From NCBI GenBank assembly GCA_934359255.1, contig CAKRLG010000002.1, forward strand, positions 158,818 through 222,817: a DNA stretch of 64,000 nt. Direction: 5' to 3'. Every line of letters starts with the position of its first letter. Position 1 is the stretch's first letter. The translations under genes and the position numbers were made by a program. Source of the stretch: an uncultured Ruminococcus sp. (GTDB taxonomy: Bacteria; Bacillota; Clostridia; Lachnospirales; Lachnospiraceae). The notes beneath the pieces were generated by a model that was not told where the DNA came from, did no database searches, and saw only the letters and a program-made list of their open reading frames with translations. Below, one piece after another: positions 34,410 to 43,913 of the stretch.

Positions 34410-34438
34410 TTGTTTTTTGAAAAAAGTGATGTTATACT
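34410..34438 (+). promoter_or_regulatory. Promoter of pflB
   Basis: TTGTTT and TATACT with a 17-base spacer, 55 bases before the pflB start. The 100 bases upstream are AT-rich. No certain regulator site was identified. Confidence 0.7.
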
Positions 34439-34492
34439 ACACCTGACAAAAAGATAACAATTCAAATACACACAAACACAGGAGGATATGCA

Positions 34493-36745
34493 ATGGCTAA
34501 GTTTGAACAGTGGGAAGGCTTCCAGGGTAAAAACTGGGTTAATTCTGTAGATGTACGTGACTTCATTCAGTGCAACTACACACCATATGACGGAGATGAA
34601 TCTTTTCTGGAGAAACCTACAGAGGCAACTGATAAACTGTGGGGAAAACTGCAGGAGCTGCAGAAAGAAGAACGTGCAAAAGGCGGCGTTCTGGATATGG
34701 AAACAGAAGTAGTTTCCGGTATCACCGCATATGGCCCGGGATATATCGATGAAAGCATGAAAGATCTGGAAGCAGTCGTTGGTCTGCAGACAGACAAACC
34801 GCTGAAGAGAGCATTCATGCCTTACGGTGGAATCAAGATGGCTGAGAAAGCCTGCACAACACACGGATATACACCGAGTGAGAAACTGCATGAAATCTTC
34901 ACAAAATATCATAAAACACATAACCAGGGTGTATTCGATATCTATACTGACGAGATGAAAGTTGCCCGTCACAATAAAATCATCACCGGTCTGCCGGATA
35001 CTTACGGTCGTGGACGTATCGTAGGCGATTACCGTCGTGTAGCTCTGTACGGTATCGATTTCCTGCTGGAGAAAAAACACTACGATATGAAACGTTACGA
35101 AAGACATGGAATGAAAGGAACTGATTTCCGTCTTCGTGAAGAAATCGCAGATCAGATGAAAGCTCTGAACGAAATGAAAGAAATGGCTGCAGCTTACGGT
35201 TTCGATATTTCCGTACCGGCTAAAAATGCAAAAGAAGCAGCTCAGTGGCTGTACTTCGGATATCTGGCAGCAATCAAAACTCAGAACGGTGCTGCAATGA
35301 GTGTTGGCCGTGTGTCTACATTCCTGGATATTTATATTGAAAGAGACCTGAAAGCAGGCGTTCTGACAGAGAAAGAAGCACAGGAACTGATCGACCATAT
35401 GGTTATGAAGTTCAGAATGGTAAAATTCGCAAGAATTACTTCCTATACAGAACTGTTCTCCGGTGACCCGGTATGGGCTACTCTGGAAGTTGGTGGTATG
35501 GGACAGGACGGACGTTCCATGGTAACAAAGAACGATTACCGTTTCCTGCATACTCTGGAAAACATGGGACCGTCTCCGGAACCGAACCTGACTGTTCTGT
35601 ATTCTTCCAGACTGCCGGAATCTTTCAAAGATTACGCAGCTAAGATTTCTGTAACAACAAGTTCTATCCAGTACGAAAATGACGATGTTATGCGTCCGGT
35701 ATGGGGCGATGACTACAGCATCTGCTGCTGTGTATCCGCTACTCAGACCGGTAAAGAAATTCAGTTTTTCGGTGCTCGTGCAAACCTGGCAAAATGTCTG
35801 TTATACGCAATCAACGGTGGTATCGATGAGAAGACAAAAGTTCAGGTAGGACCTGCTTACAGACCGATCACAGCAGAATACATGGATTATGACGAAGTAA
35901 TGGAACATTACGATGTTATGATGGACTGGCTGGCAAAACTGTATGTAGATACTCTGAACATGATCCACTACATGCATGACAAATATTACTACGAAGCAGC
36001 AGAGATGGCTCTGATCGATACTGATGTAAGACGTACATTTGCAACCGGTATCGCTGGTTTCTCTCACGTAGTAGACTCTCTGAGCGCAATCAAATATGCA
36101 AAAGTAAAAGCAATCCGTGACGAAGACGGTGTGGTAGTTGATTTCGAGACAGAAGGCGAATTCCCGAGATACGGTAACGATGACGACCGTGCAGACGATA
36201 TCGCAATCTGGCTGCTGAAAACATTCATGCACAAACTGAACAAATGCCATACTTACAGAGATTCCGAGCCGACAACTTCTATCCTGACCATTACATCCAA
36301 CGTAGTATACGGTAAAGCTACCGGTACTCTGCCGGATGGAAGAAAACTGGGCGAGCCTCTGGCACCAGGAGCTAACCCGTCTTACGGCGCAGAGAAGAGC
36401 GGCCTGCTGGCTTCCCTGAACTCTGTAGCAAAACTGCCATACGAACTGGCACTGGATGGTATCTCCAATACACAGACCATCAGCCCGAGCGCACTGGGAC
36501 ATGACGATGATGAAAGAGTCAACAACCTGGTACATATCCTGGATGGTTACTTCGATCAGGGTGCACATCACCTGAACGTAAACGTATTCGGTACAGAAAA
36601 ACTGATCGATGCTATGGAACATCCGGAGAAACCGGAATACGCAAACTTCACAATCCGTGTATCCGGATATGCTGTTAAGTTCATCGACCTGACTCGTGAA
36701 CAGCAGCTGGATGTTATCGCAAGAACCTGCCACAAAACAATGTAA
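34493..36745 (+). CDS. pflB: Pyruvate formate-lyase (formate C-acetyltransferase)
   Basis: A 750-residue glycyl-radical enzyme that cleaves pyruvate with CoA to acetyl-CoA and formate in anaerobic fermentation. The catalytic cysteines are Cys411-Cys412 or Cys412-Cys413 in [10 protein letters not shown]; three Cys in a row are present where E. coli has two (418-419). The radical Gly725 lies in RVSGYAV near the C-terminus. Codon use is strongly biased to CGT, GGT, AAC and CTG, unlike its neighbours, as expected for a very highly expressed gene. It starts at ATG 34493 behind AGGAGG. Its activase lies downstream but has its own promoter after a terminator. Confidence 0.97.
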   Translation: MAKFEQWEGFQGKNWVNSVDVRDFIQCNYTPYDGDESFLEKPTEATDKLWGKLQELQKEERAKGGVLDMETEVVSGITAYGPGYIDESMKDLEAVVGLQTDKPLKRAFMPYGGIKMAEKACTTHGYTPSEKLHEIFTKYHKTHNQGVFDIYTDEMKVARHNKIITGLPDTYGRGRIVGDYRRVALYGIDFLLEKKHYDMKRYERHGMKGTDFRLREEIADQMKALNEMKEMAAAYGFDISVPAKNAKEAAQWLYFGYLAAIKTQNGAAMSVGRVSTFLDIYIERDLKAGVLTEKEAQELIDHMVMKFRMVKFARITSYTELFSGDPVWATLEVGGMGQDGRSMVTKNDYRFLHTLENMGPSPEPNLTVLYSSRLPESFKDYAAKISVTTSSIQYENDDVMRPVWGDDYSICCCVSATQTGKEIQFFGARANLAKCLLYAINGGIDEKTKVQVGPAYRPITAEYMDYDEVMEHYDVMMDWLAKLYVDTLNMIHYMHDKYYYEAAEMALIDTDVRRTFATGIAGFSHVVDSLSAIKYAKVKAIRDEDGVVVDFETEGEFPRYGNDDDRADDIAIWLLKTFMHKLNKCHTYRDSEPTTSILTITSNVVYGKATGTLPDGRKLGEPLAPGANPSYGAEKSGLLASLNSVAKLPYELALDGISNTQTISPSALGHDDDERVNNLVHILDGYFDQGAHHLNVNVFGTEKLIDAMEHPEKPEYANFTIRVSGYAVKFIDLTREQQLDVIARTCHKTM

Positions 36746-36801
36746 TTTGTCGGACAGATTCCGGTATCAGAATAATAACGAATTGAAAACAATCATATAA
36801 G

Positions 36802-36849
36802 AAAAAACGTTTGGCGGTGCAGTGAAAAGCTGTATCGCCAAATGTTTTC
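36802..36849 (+). terminator. Terminator of pflB
   Basis: AAAACGTTTGGCGGTGCAG pairs with CTGTATCGCCAAATGTTTT (a few G-U pairs) around TGAAAAG. It is followed by CTATG; the T-rich part lies in the 3' arm. Confidence 0.75.
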
Positions 36850-36850
36850 T

Positions 36851-36971
36851 ATGATATAATGAGCGTTAGCGAGCGGGAATAAGCGCAGCTTATTCATCGG
36901 GAGCGGCGAATGTCGATCATGATAGCTGCGAAAGCAGCGTCAAGCACCGAAGGTGCGAATCATGATATAAT
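36851..36971 (+). repeat. 111-bp hairpin-rich insertion bounded by a 10-bp direct repeat
   Basis: ATGATATAAT occurs at 36851-36860 and 36962-36971. Between them lie three short perfect hairpins: AATAAGC gca GCTTATT (36878-36894), GCTGC gaaa GCAGC (36925-36938) and GCACC gaa GGTGC (36944-36956). Both copies of the direct repeat contain TGATATAAT, an extended -10 box; the second probably drives pflA. This looks like a small insertion that duplicated its target. Confidence 0.55.
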
Positions 36972-36997
36972 AAGAAGAAAAAGAGATGGAGGAGCTT

Positions 36998-37753
36998 ATG
37001 TCAGAAGAAAAGAAAGAACTGACAGGATATATTCATTCACTGGAAAGTTTTGGTTCTGTGGACGGACCGGGGGTACGATATGTGATCTTCGTGTCCGGAT
37101 GTGCGATGCGCTGCCAGTTTTGTCATAATCCGGATACCTGGGATATGAAAGTGGGAACACCTTATACCGCAGAGGAACTGCTGAAAAAAGCAGTCCGATA
37201 CAAAGGATACTGGGGAAAAGAAGGTGGAATTACGGTATCCGGCGGAGAACCGATGTTGCAGCTGGATTTCCTGACGGAACTTTTCCGGAAAGCAAAAGCC
37301 CAGGGGATACACACCACATTGGATACCAGTGGCAATCCTTTTACCAGAGAGGGAGAACGTTTTGAGAAGATCAGAAAACTTCTGGAAGTGACGGATCTTG
37401 TGATGCTGGACATCAAACATATTGATGACGAACAGCATAAGATTCTCACCGGTCAGACCAACCGGAACATTTTGGATATGGCAAGATATCTTGATGAAAT
37501 CGGAAAACCAATGTGGATCCGACATGTACTGGTACCGGAACGAAGCGACAAAGACGAATATCTGATTCGTCTGGATGCATTTATCCAGTCTCTTCATAAT
37601 GTACAGAAAGTAGAAGTACTGCCGTATCACACACTGGGCGCGTACAAATGGAAAGAACTCGGTTATGAGTATCCGCTGGAAGGCATCGATCCGCCGACGC
37701 AGGAGAGAATCAAAAATGCAAATCAGCTGCTACATACAGGAGCGCGGGTTTAA
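36998..37753 (+). CDS. pflA: Pyruvate formate-lyase activating enzyme
   Basis: A 251-residue radical SAM enzyme that abstracts the hydrogen from the PFL glycine. The Fe-S cluster motif is CAMRCQFCHNPDTW (CxxxCxxC, near residue 35), preceded by GSVDGPGVRYVIFVSG. Further motifs are TVSGGEPMLQ for SAM binding and LDIKHIDDEQH. ATG 36998 is chosen because the GGAGGAG box directly before it falls inside the possible earlier start at 36986. Confidence 0.95.
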   Translation: MSEEKKELTGYIHSLESFGSVDGPGVRYVIFVSGCAMRCQFCHNPDTWDMKVGTPYTAEELLKKAVRYKGYWGKEGGITVSGGEPMLQLDFLTELFRKAKAQGIHTTLDTSGNPFTREGERFEKIRKLLEVTDLVMLDIKHIDDEQHKILTGQTNRNILDMARYLDEIGKPMWIRHVLVPERSDKDEYLIRLDAFIQSLHNVQKVEVLPYHTLGAYKWKELGYEYPLEGIDPPTQERIKNANQLLHTGARV

Positions 37754-37780
37754 AGTGTTTACAGGGCGCATTGGAATAGG

Positions 37781-37823
37781 AAATGTCATGGAAAAGCAAA
37801 GCATTTTTCATGACATTTTTTTC
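37781..37823 (+). terminator. Intrinsic terminator of pflA
   Basis: AAATGTCATGGAAAA pairs with TTTTTCATGACATTT around GCAAAGCA and is followed by a T run. Strong terminator. Confidence 0.92.
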
Positions 37824-37852
37824 TTTACCCTTTCTGCATTTTCATGTATACT
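37824..37852 (+). promoter_or_regulatory. Promoter of the molybdenum hydroxylase operon
   Basis: TTTACC and TATACT with a 17-base spacer, directly after the pflA terminator and 65 bases before the first gene. Confidence 0.6.
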
Positions 37853-37916
37853 GTTTATGATAGGTGAATTATGTCCAATATTGTAAACATAAAGAATAAA
37901 GAGGTGGTTGAAATAC

Positions 37917-38702
37917 ATGATTAAAATAAAAGAATACGTGATGGCGGAAAGTCTGGAGCAGGCGTATGAACTGAATCAGAAGAAGCGAAACTGCATCATT
38001 GGAGGCATGTTGTGGCTGAAGATGGGTAACCGGATGGTTCCGACAGCCATCGATCTGTCCAACCTGGGATTGAATACCATCGAGGAAAATGAGGAAGAGT
38101 TTTCCATTGGTTGTATGACAACTCTGCGGCAGCTGGAGCAGCACGAGGGACTGAATCGCTACACAAAGGGTGCAGTCAGTGAGAGTGTAAGAAGCATAGT
38201 CGGTGTACAGTTCCGGAATCTGGCAACCGTTGGCGGAAGTATTTTCGGAAGATTCGGGTTCTCCGATGTACTGACCTGTTTTCTGGCACTGGACACCTGG
38301 GTGGAACTGTACAAAGGTGGCTGTATCCCGCTTACGGAATTTGCAAAACAAAAGCCGGACCGGGATATTCTGGTGCGGCTGATCGTGAAAAAACATGGGG
38401 ATAAAAGTGTCTATCTGTCCCACAGAAATTCAAAAACAGATTTCCCGGTACTGACCTGTGGTATCTCGTTACGGGATGGACAGATCTATGCGGCAGTCGG
38501 TGCCCGTCCGTCGAGAGCAGTCTGTCTGTGTGTATCCGAGGCTGACTGGAAGGAAAAGGGCAGTGAGGCACTGGCAAAAGAACTGGCGGCACAGTTCCCG
38601 ACAGCGGGAAACATGCGCGCGGGAAAAGAATTCAGAAGCCATCTGGCAGAAATTCTGATCCGCAGAGGGCTCGAACAGATAGAAAAGATGCGGGAGGTAT
38701 AA
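37917..38702 (+). CDS. Molybdenum hydroxylase FAD-binding subunit (XdhB/CoxM type)
   Basis: A 261-residue subunit of the xanthine dehydrogenase family. FAD contacts are IIGGMLWLKMGNR near the N-terminus, diverged from the usual AGGT-type loop, and RNLATVGGSIFGRF with SDVLTCFLALD in the middle. It transfers electrons from the iron-sulfur subunit to the final acceptor. ATG 37917 is chosen with AAAGAGGTGG before it. First gene of an operon with the Fe-S subunit 4 bases downstream. Confidence 0.87.
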   Translation: MIKIKEYVMAESLEQAYELNQKKRNCIIGGMLWLKMGNRMVPTAIDLSNLGLNTIEENEEEFSIGCMTTLRQLEQHEGLNRYTKGAVSESVRSIVGVQFRNLATVGGSIFGRFGFSDVLTCFLALDTWVELYKGGCIPLTEFAKQKPDRDILVRLIVKKHGDKSVYLSHRNSKTDFPVLTCGISLRDGQIYAAVGARPSRAVCLCVSEADWKEKGSEALAKELAAQFPTAGNMRAGKEFRSHLAEILIRRGLEQIEKMREV

Positions 38703-38706
38703 CGGT

Positions 38707-39183
38707 ATGAAGATCCAGATGACATTAAATGGTAAAAAAATCACAGAAGAGATTCAGCCGGGGATGCTCCTGCTGGACTTTGTGCGTGCCCATGGGTGCA
38801 AAAGTGTAAAAAGAGGATGCGAGACTGCAAACTGCGGATTGTGTACAGTATTTGTAGATGATAAACCGGTACTTTCCTGTTCCACTCTGGTGGCGAGAGT
38901 ATCCGGACATAAAGTAGATACTCTGGAAGGACTGCAGGAGGAAGCGGCGGAGTTCGGTGCATTTATCGCCAATCAGGGGGCAGAACAGTGCGGTTTCTGT
39001 AATCCGGGTATGATCATGAACGCGCTGGCACTGTTTCGTGAGAATCCGGATCCATCCGAGGAAGAAATAAAAGAATATCTGGCAGGAAACCTGTGCCGTT
39101 GTTCCGGATACGAAGGACAGCTCCGGGGAATCCAGCAGTTTCTTGCTTATAAAAAAGAGAAAGAAGGTGCAGTATGCAGGTAG
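38707..39183 (+). CDS. Molybdenum hydroxylase 2Fe-2S subunit
   Basis: A 158-residue subunit with two [2Fe-2S] clusters. The N-terminal ferredoxin-like part has Cys in GCKSVKRGCETANCGLC and a later Cys in LSCST. The C-terminal helical part has CGFCNPGMIM and NLCRCSGYEGQ. It passes electrons from the molybdenum centre to FAD. Its stop overlaps the large subunit start by 10 bases. Confidence 0.93.
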   Translation: MKIQMTLNGKKITEEIQPGMLLLDFVRAHGCKSVKRGCETANCGLCTVFVDDKPVLSCSTLVARVSGHKVDTLEGLQEEAAEFGAFIANQGAEQCGFCNPGMIMNALALFRENPDPSEEEIKEYLAGNLCRCSGYEGQLRGIQQFLAYKKEKEGAVCR

Positions 39184-41453
39184 TAGGACAACCGGTGATG
39201 AAAAAAGATGCAATGGCGCTGGTAACAGGAAAACCGGTCTTTACACAGGATGTGGCTCCGGCCGACTGTCTGGTGGTAAAAGTACTTCGAAGCCCGCATG
39301 CCAACGCAAATATTCTGTCAATAAAAACAGAGGCAGCAAAGAAGGTTCCGGGGATCGAAGCTGTATATACCTGGGAAGATGTACCAACCCAGCGTTTTAC
39401 CATGGCCGGACAGACCTATCCGGAGCCAAGTCCCTATGACCGTCAGATTCTGGATCAGCATGTACGCTATGTGGGGGATCCGGTGGCCATCGTAGCAGGA
39501 GAGAATGAGGAGTGTGTAGACAAAGCACTGAAAATCATTAAAGTACAGTACGAAGTTCTACCGGCCATTCTGGATTTTCACAAAGCCAAAGATAATGAGA
39601 TTCTGGTTCACCCGGAAGAAAACTGGAAAGCATTATGTCCGGTGGGAGCAGATAATAAGCGCAATCTGGTAGCAACAGGAACCAGCGGTTACGGGGATGT
39701 GGAAGCTGTTTTCAAAGACTGTGAAGTGATGGTGGAAGAAACATATCATGTAAAAGCAGATCAGCAGGCGATGATGGAGACCTTCCGTACTTGCTGCTTT
39801 ATGGATGCTTATGGCAGACTGAATGTGGTGAGCTCCACACAGATCGTCTTTCATGTACGAAGGATCCTGTCCAATGCCCTGGGAATACCAAAATCAAAGA
39901 TCCGTGTCAGCAAACCGAGAATCGGTGGAGGATTCGGGGCAAAACAGTCAGTGGTAGCGGAAGTTTTTCCGGCTTTTGTCACCTGGAAGACCGGAAAACC
40001 GTCTATGATCATTTACAGCAGACAGGAATCCCAGACCGCATCTTCCCCACGGCATGAGATGGAAGTGACCGTACGGCTGGGAGCAATGAAAAATGGTAAG
40101 ATCCGCGCGATCGATGTCTATACCCTGTCCAATTCCGGTGCGTATGGGGAACATGGTCCGACAACAGTTGGTCTGTCCGGACATAAATCCATTCCGTTAT
40201 ATGAAGGATCTCTGGAGGCTCATCGTTTTTCCTATGACGTAGTTTACAGTAATGTGATGTCTGCAGGTGCATACCGTGGATACGGAGCAACTCAGGGGCA
40301 GTTTGCGGTAGAATCCGCAGTCAATCAGCTGGCCGCAAAGATCGGCATAGATCCGCTGAAGGTTCGTGAGATGAACATGGTACGTGAAGGAGTGCAGATG
40401 CATTCTTATTACGATGAGGTAAGCAACAGCTGTGCACTGGATCGTTGTCTGGAGCGTGCAGCAAAGATGATCGGCTGGGAAGACAAATATCCGGCAAGAG
40501 ATATGGGAAACGGTAAAGTGCGAAGCGTAGGAATGGCCATGTCCATGCAGGGTTCCGGTATCTCCGGTGTGGATGTGGGATCTGCGGATATCAAACTGAA
40601 CGAAGACGGTATCTACACTCTTGCGATCGGTGCGGCAGATATGGGAACCGGCTGTGATACAATTCTGGCACAGATGGTAGCAGAATGTATGATGTGCCCG
40701 ATCGAAAATGTGATCGTCAGCGGTGCAGATACAGATACCTCTCCGTATGATTCCGGGTCTTATGCATCCAGTACCACGTATATTACCGGACGTGCGGTAG
40801 AAAAGGCCTGCAGCAAATTACAGGAACGGATCGTGCAGGAAGCTGCAAAGATCCTGAACTGTGAAAGTGAGGAACTGGAATTCGCCGGAGACAGTGTAAA
40901 ACGTCTGACTACCGGTGAGGAAGTTTCTCTTACCCAGATTGGTACCAGTTCCATGTGCGGAAGTGTCAATGCCCTGGAAGCTGTGGAAGACAGCAGTTCA
41001 CCGGTGTCCCCGCCTCCGTTTATGGCAGGTATGGTAGAGATTGAACTGGATAAAGAGACTGGTCATGTAGAAATTCTTGATTATGTGGCAGTTGTGGACT
41101 GTGGTACGGTCATCAATCCGAATCTGGCACGAGTGCAGGTGGAAGGAGGTCTTGTACAGGGCATCGGTATGGCACTGTATGAGAATATTCAGTATAGCCC
41201 GAAAGGACAATTGAGAAATAATTCCTTAATGCAGTATAAAGTTCCGACCCGTCTGGATATGGGAAAACTGCGGGTAGAGTTTGAGAGCAGTTACGAACCG
41301 ACCGGACCCTTCGGTGCCAAATCTATCGGTGAGATCGTTATTAATACGCCATCACCGGCACTGGCGCATGCAATCTATAATGCAACCGGTCTGTGGTTCC
41401 GGGAACTGCCGATCACAAGCGAAAAGATTGCGATGGGACTTCTGGAAAAATGA
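39174..41453 (+). CDS. Molybdenum hydroxylase large (molybdopterin-binding) subunit
   Basis: A 759-residue catalytic subunit of the xanthine dehydrogenase/aldehyde oxidase family. It has an N-terminal a/b-hammerhead domain (residues about 10-110) and molybdenum cofactor motifs RIGGGFGAKQ, AGAYRGYGATQGQFAVES, SGSYASSTTYITGRAVEKA and, near the C-terminus, GPFGAKSIGEIVINTP, which carries the catalytic Glu. Substrate is not fixed by sequence; purines or N-heterocycles are likely. It is coupled at both ends to its neighbours (10-base and 4-base overlaps). Confidence 0.92.
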   Translation: MQVVGQPVMKKDAMALVTGKPVFTQDVAPADCLVVKVLRSPHANANILSIKTEAAKKVPGIEAVYTWEDVPTQRFTMAGQTYPEPSPYDRQILDQHVRYVGDPVAIVAGENEECVDKALKIIKVQYEVLPAILDFHKAKDNEILVHPEENWKALCPVGADNKRNLVATGTSGYGDVEAVFKDCEVMVEETYHVKADQQAMMETFRTCCFMDAYGRLNVVSSTQIVFHVRRILSNALGIPKSKIRVSKPRIGGGFGAKQSVVAEVFPAFVTWKTGKPSMIIYSRQESQTASSPRHEMEVTVRLGAMKNGKIRAIDVYTLSNSGAYGEHGPTTVGLSGHKSIPLYEGSLEAHRFSYDVVYSNVMSAGAYRGYGATQGQFAVESAVNQLAAKIGIDPLKVREMNMVREGVQMHSYYDEVSNSCALDRCLERAAKMIGWEDKYPARDMGNGKVRSVGMAMSMQGSGISGVDVGSADIKLNEDGIYTLAIGAADMGTGCDTILAQMVAECMMCPIENVIVSGADTDTSPYDSGSYASSTTYITGRAVEKACSKLQERIVQEAAKILNCESEELEFAGDSVKRLTTGEEVSLTQIGTSSMCGSVNALEAVEDSSSPVSPPPFMAGMVEIELDKETGHVEILDYVAVVDCGTVINPNLARVQVEGGLVQGIGMALYENIQYSPKGQLRNNSLMQYKVPTRLDMGKLRVEFESSYEPTGPFGAKSIGEIVINTPSPALAHAIYNATGLWFRELPITSEKIAMGLLEK

Positions 41454-42058
41454 GAATTCGAATGATTTATATGGCGGCTGGAAACAGCCGCCGTTTTGGC
41501 AGTAATAAACTTTTTTATCTGATTGATGGAAAACCGATGTATCTGCATGTGCTTGAACGATTGTCTGCGGTATGTAAGAGGCACAGGGATTGGGAGATCG
41601 TGCTGGTCAGCCAGTATGAAGAACTTCTCGAACAGGGAAAGCAGCTGGCACATCGAACCGTATATTCTCCCGAGAGCAGGGACGGTGCGTCCTGGACAAT
41701 CAAAAACGGGCTGAAGGCTGCAGGTGACGCAGACGCGTTTGTATTTTTTACCGCGGATCAGCCGTGGCTTTCTGAGGCAACCATTGAAGGATTTGTGAGC
41801 AAAATGGAGCAAAACCATGCGGATCTGGGAAGTGTCTGTCTGGGAGAGACACCCGGCAATCCGGTCTGGTTTTCCCGGGAATATCTTCCGGAACTTCTGG
41901 CACTCTCCGGGGATCAGGGCGGACGGAGAGTCCTGAAAAAATATCCGGAGAGGATCTTCTGGTATCCGGTGGCAGATGCCAGGGAACTGGAAGATGTGGA
42001 TTATAATTTACGCGAACAACGAGTCAAAAATATGATTGTACCGGACGGGTCATGCTGA
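41450..42058 (+). CDS. mocA: MocA-type molybdenum cofactor nucleotidyltransferase
   Basis: A 202-residue NTP transferase. The N-terminal loop IYMAAGNSRRFGSNKLF binds the nucleotide, and FFTADQPWLSEATIEGF and GNPVWFSREYLPELLALSGDQGGR are family motifs. It converts molybdopterin to the dinucleotide (CTP most likely) needed by the enzyme encoded upstream. The start ATG 41450 overlaps the large-subunit stop (ATGA); a second Met at 41462 is possible. Its place in the operon supports maturation of this one enzyme. Confidence 0.88.
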   Translation: MRIRMIYMAAGNSRRFGSNKLFYLIDGKPMYLHVLERLSAVCKRHRDWEIVLVSQYEELLEQGKQLAHRTVYSPESRDGASWTIKNGLKAAGDADAFVFFTADQPWLSEATIEGFVSKMEQNHADLGSVCLGETPGNPVWFSREYLPELLALSGDQGGRRVLKKYPERIFWYPVADARELEDVDYNLREQRVKNMIVPDGSC

Positions 42059-42064
42059 TATAAT
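42036..42064 (+). promoter_or_regulatory. Promoter of lgt
   Basis: TTGTAC and TATAAT with a 17-base spacer and a TGA extension before the -10. It lies across the end of mocA, about 40 bases before lgt. Confidence 0.65.
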
Positions 42065-42103
42065 AAGAGGGACGCGAAAAGAGAAAAAGTAAAGGAGACA
42101 TCC

Positions 42104-42895
42104 ATGAAAAATGAATTATTTTCCATCGGTCCGATCACGATCTACGGATACGGACTGATGATCGCCATCGGTGTGCTGGCAGCATATTTCAGCGCCACAT
42201 ACCGGGCGAAAAAATACGATCTGAATCCGGATAAAGTCTTTTATGTGACTGTCTGGGCGGTGATCGGCGGATTTGGCGGAGCGAAGCTTCTGTATCTGAT
42301 CACGAAGCTTCCGGCGATCCTTCAGGATCCGTCTTTGTTAAAAGATGTGCGGGATGGTTTTGTGGTTTACGGAGGAATCATCGGAGGAATCCTTGCCGCA
42401 TGGATCTACTGTAAAGTGGCAAAACTGAAATTTATGAAATATTTTGACCTGGTGATGCCGTCGGTGGCACTGGCGCAGGGATTTGGACGGATCGGATGCT
42501 TTCTGGCAGGATGCTGTTACGGAAAAGAAACCGAAAGTGCGTTTCATATTATTTTCCACGACTCCGCCTATGCACCGAATAACGTACCGCTGATTCCGAC
42601 GCAGCTGATCTCAAGCGGTCTGGATTTTCTGAACTGCATCTTCCTGATGTGGTTTGCAGGAAAGAAAAAGGGCGACGGACAGGTGGCGGGGCTGTATCTG
42701 ATCTGCTACAGCGTGGGAAGATTTGTCCTGGAATTCTTCCGCGGAGATCTGGAGCGCGGAAGTGTGGGAAGTCTGTCTACTTCCCAGTTTATCGCGATCT
42801 TTACAGCGGTAGCAGGTGTTGTGCTGTTTTTCTGGTTTGGAAAAAGAAAAACAGAGGAGAAGGAGATACAGGAAGAGACTGCTGCAGAAGAATAA
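42104..42895 (+). CDS. lgt: Prolipoprotein diacylglyceryl transferase
   Basis: A 263-residue membrane enzyme that attaches diacylglycerol to the lipobox cysteine of prolipoproteins, including the lipoprotein at 18787. About seven hydrophobic segments are visible. Signatures are DGFVVYGGIIGGILAAW, corresponding to the HGG-type loop, and AQGFGRIGCFLAGCCYG with the essential Arg. The short C-terminal Lys/Glu tail is typical. It starts at ATG 42104 behind AAAGGAGA. Confidence 0.92.
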   Translation: MKNELFSIGPITIYGYGLMIAIGVLAAYFSATYRAKKYDLNPDKVFYVTVWAVIGGFGGAKLLYLITKLPAILQDPSLLKDVRDGFVVYGGIIGGILAAWIYCKVAKLKFMKYFDLVMPSVALAQGFGRIGCFLAGCCYGKETESAFHIIFHDSAYAPNNVPLIPTQLISSGLDFLNCIFLMWFAGKKKGDGQVAGLYLICYSVGRFVLEFFRGDLERGSVGSLSTSQFIAIFTAVAGVVLFFWFGKRKTEEKEIQEETAAEE

Positions 42896-43046
42896 ACTGC
42901 TGTCAGAGAAAGACAGAACAGCAGTTTTGAAACCGTTAGGAATAAAAAACAAGATACCTTCCGCAAATCAGAACTTTGGGATTGGCGGGAGATATGATGT
43001 TCTGTGGGATAGACGAATCTGGAAGACGGAACAGAAGGGAGACAGT

Positions 43047-43802
43047 ATGGAGGAATCCTATGGAAGTTTTGCCGGGGTGTACGACCTGTTCATGGATAAT
43101 ATTGATTATCCGGCATGGTGCATGTATCTGACCGGCATTTTAAAAGAATATGACATCGAAGACGGACTGATCGCAGAACTCGGCTGCGGTACCGGAAGTA
43201 TGACAGAACTTCTGGCTGCTGAAGGATACGATATGATCGGCATCGACAATTCCCCGGATATGCTGGAAGTCGCGATGGAAAAACGGGTGGAATCCGGTCT
43301 GGATATTTTATATCTGATGCAGGATATGAGGGAATTTGAACTGTATGGAACGGTTAGGGCTGTTGTAAGTATCTGTGACTGTATGAATTATATTCTGGAG
43401 GAAGAAGATCTTCTGGAGGTCTTCCGTCTGGCCAACAATTATCTGGATCCGGGCGGAATCTTTGTCTTTGATATGAATACTCCGTACAAATACCGGGAGG
43501 TCATCGGCAACACGACGATTGCAGAAAACCGGGAAGAGGGAAGCTTTATCTGGGAAAACTGCTTTGATGAGGAATCACAGGTCAATGAATATGCATTGAC
43601 ATTATTTATTAAAGAAGAGGACGATCTTTACCGGAAGCACGAAGAATTCCATTACCAGAAAGCATATGAGCCGGAGAGAGTGAAAGAATTACTGGAGGAA
43701 GCAGGACTGAAAGTGGAAGCAATTTACGATGCATTTACCAGAGAACCGGTACGGGAAGACAGTGAGAGAATCTATTTTATTGCGAGAGAGTGTACAAAAT
43801 AA
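43047..43802 (+). CDS. Class I SAM-dependent methyltransferase
   Basis: A 252-residue protein with an N-terminal SYGSFAGVYDLFMDNIDYPAWC, the SAM-binding AELGCGTGSMTELLA (near residues 44-58), the acidic IGIDNS and DPGGIFVFDMNTP. This set is common in Firmicutes methyltransferases of unknown substrate. The frame is open upstream, but ATG 43047 has AAGGGAGA before it and begins the conserved region. The 150 bases between lgt and this gene hold nothing clear. Confidence 0.85.
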   Translation: MEESYGSFAGVYDLFMDNIDYPAWCMYLTGILKEYDIEDGLIAELGCGTGSMTELLAAEGYDMIGIDNSPDMLEVAMEKRVESGLDILYLMQDMREFELYGTVRAVVSICDCMNYILEEEDLLEVFRLANNYLDPGGIFVFDMNTPYKYREVIGNTTIAENREEGSFIWENCFDEESQVNEYALTLFIKEEDDLYRKHEEFHYQKAYEPERVKELLEEAGLKVEAIYDAFTREPVREDSERIYFIARECTK

Positions 43803-43913
43803 AGAAATTGCAGAAAGTATGAAAACTTCCTGGAAGCAAGCTTGCGTCAGATTTCTGAACTTTTGACCCTGGTATCATAATAATTGTGTGAAAGAAAAAG
43901 AAAGGAAACAGAT

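Noticed and set aside
34406..36733. Long minus-strand frames opposite pflB.
   Set aside because: They arise from the biased codon use of pflB and carry no recognisable domain.
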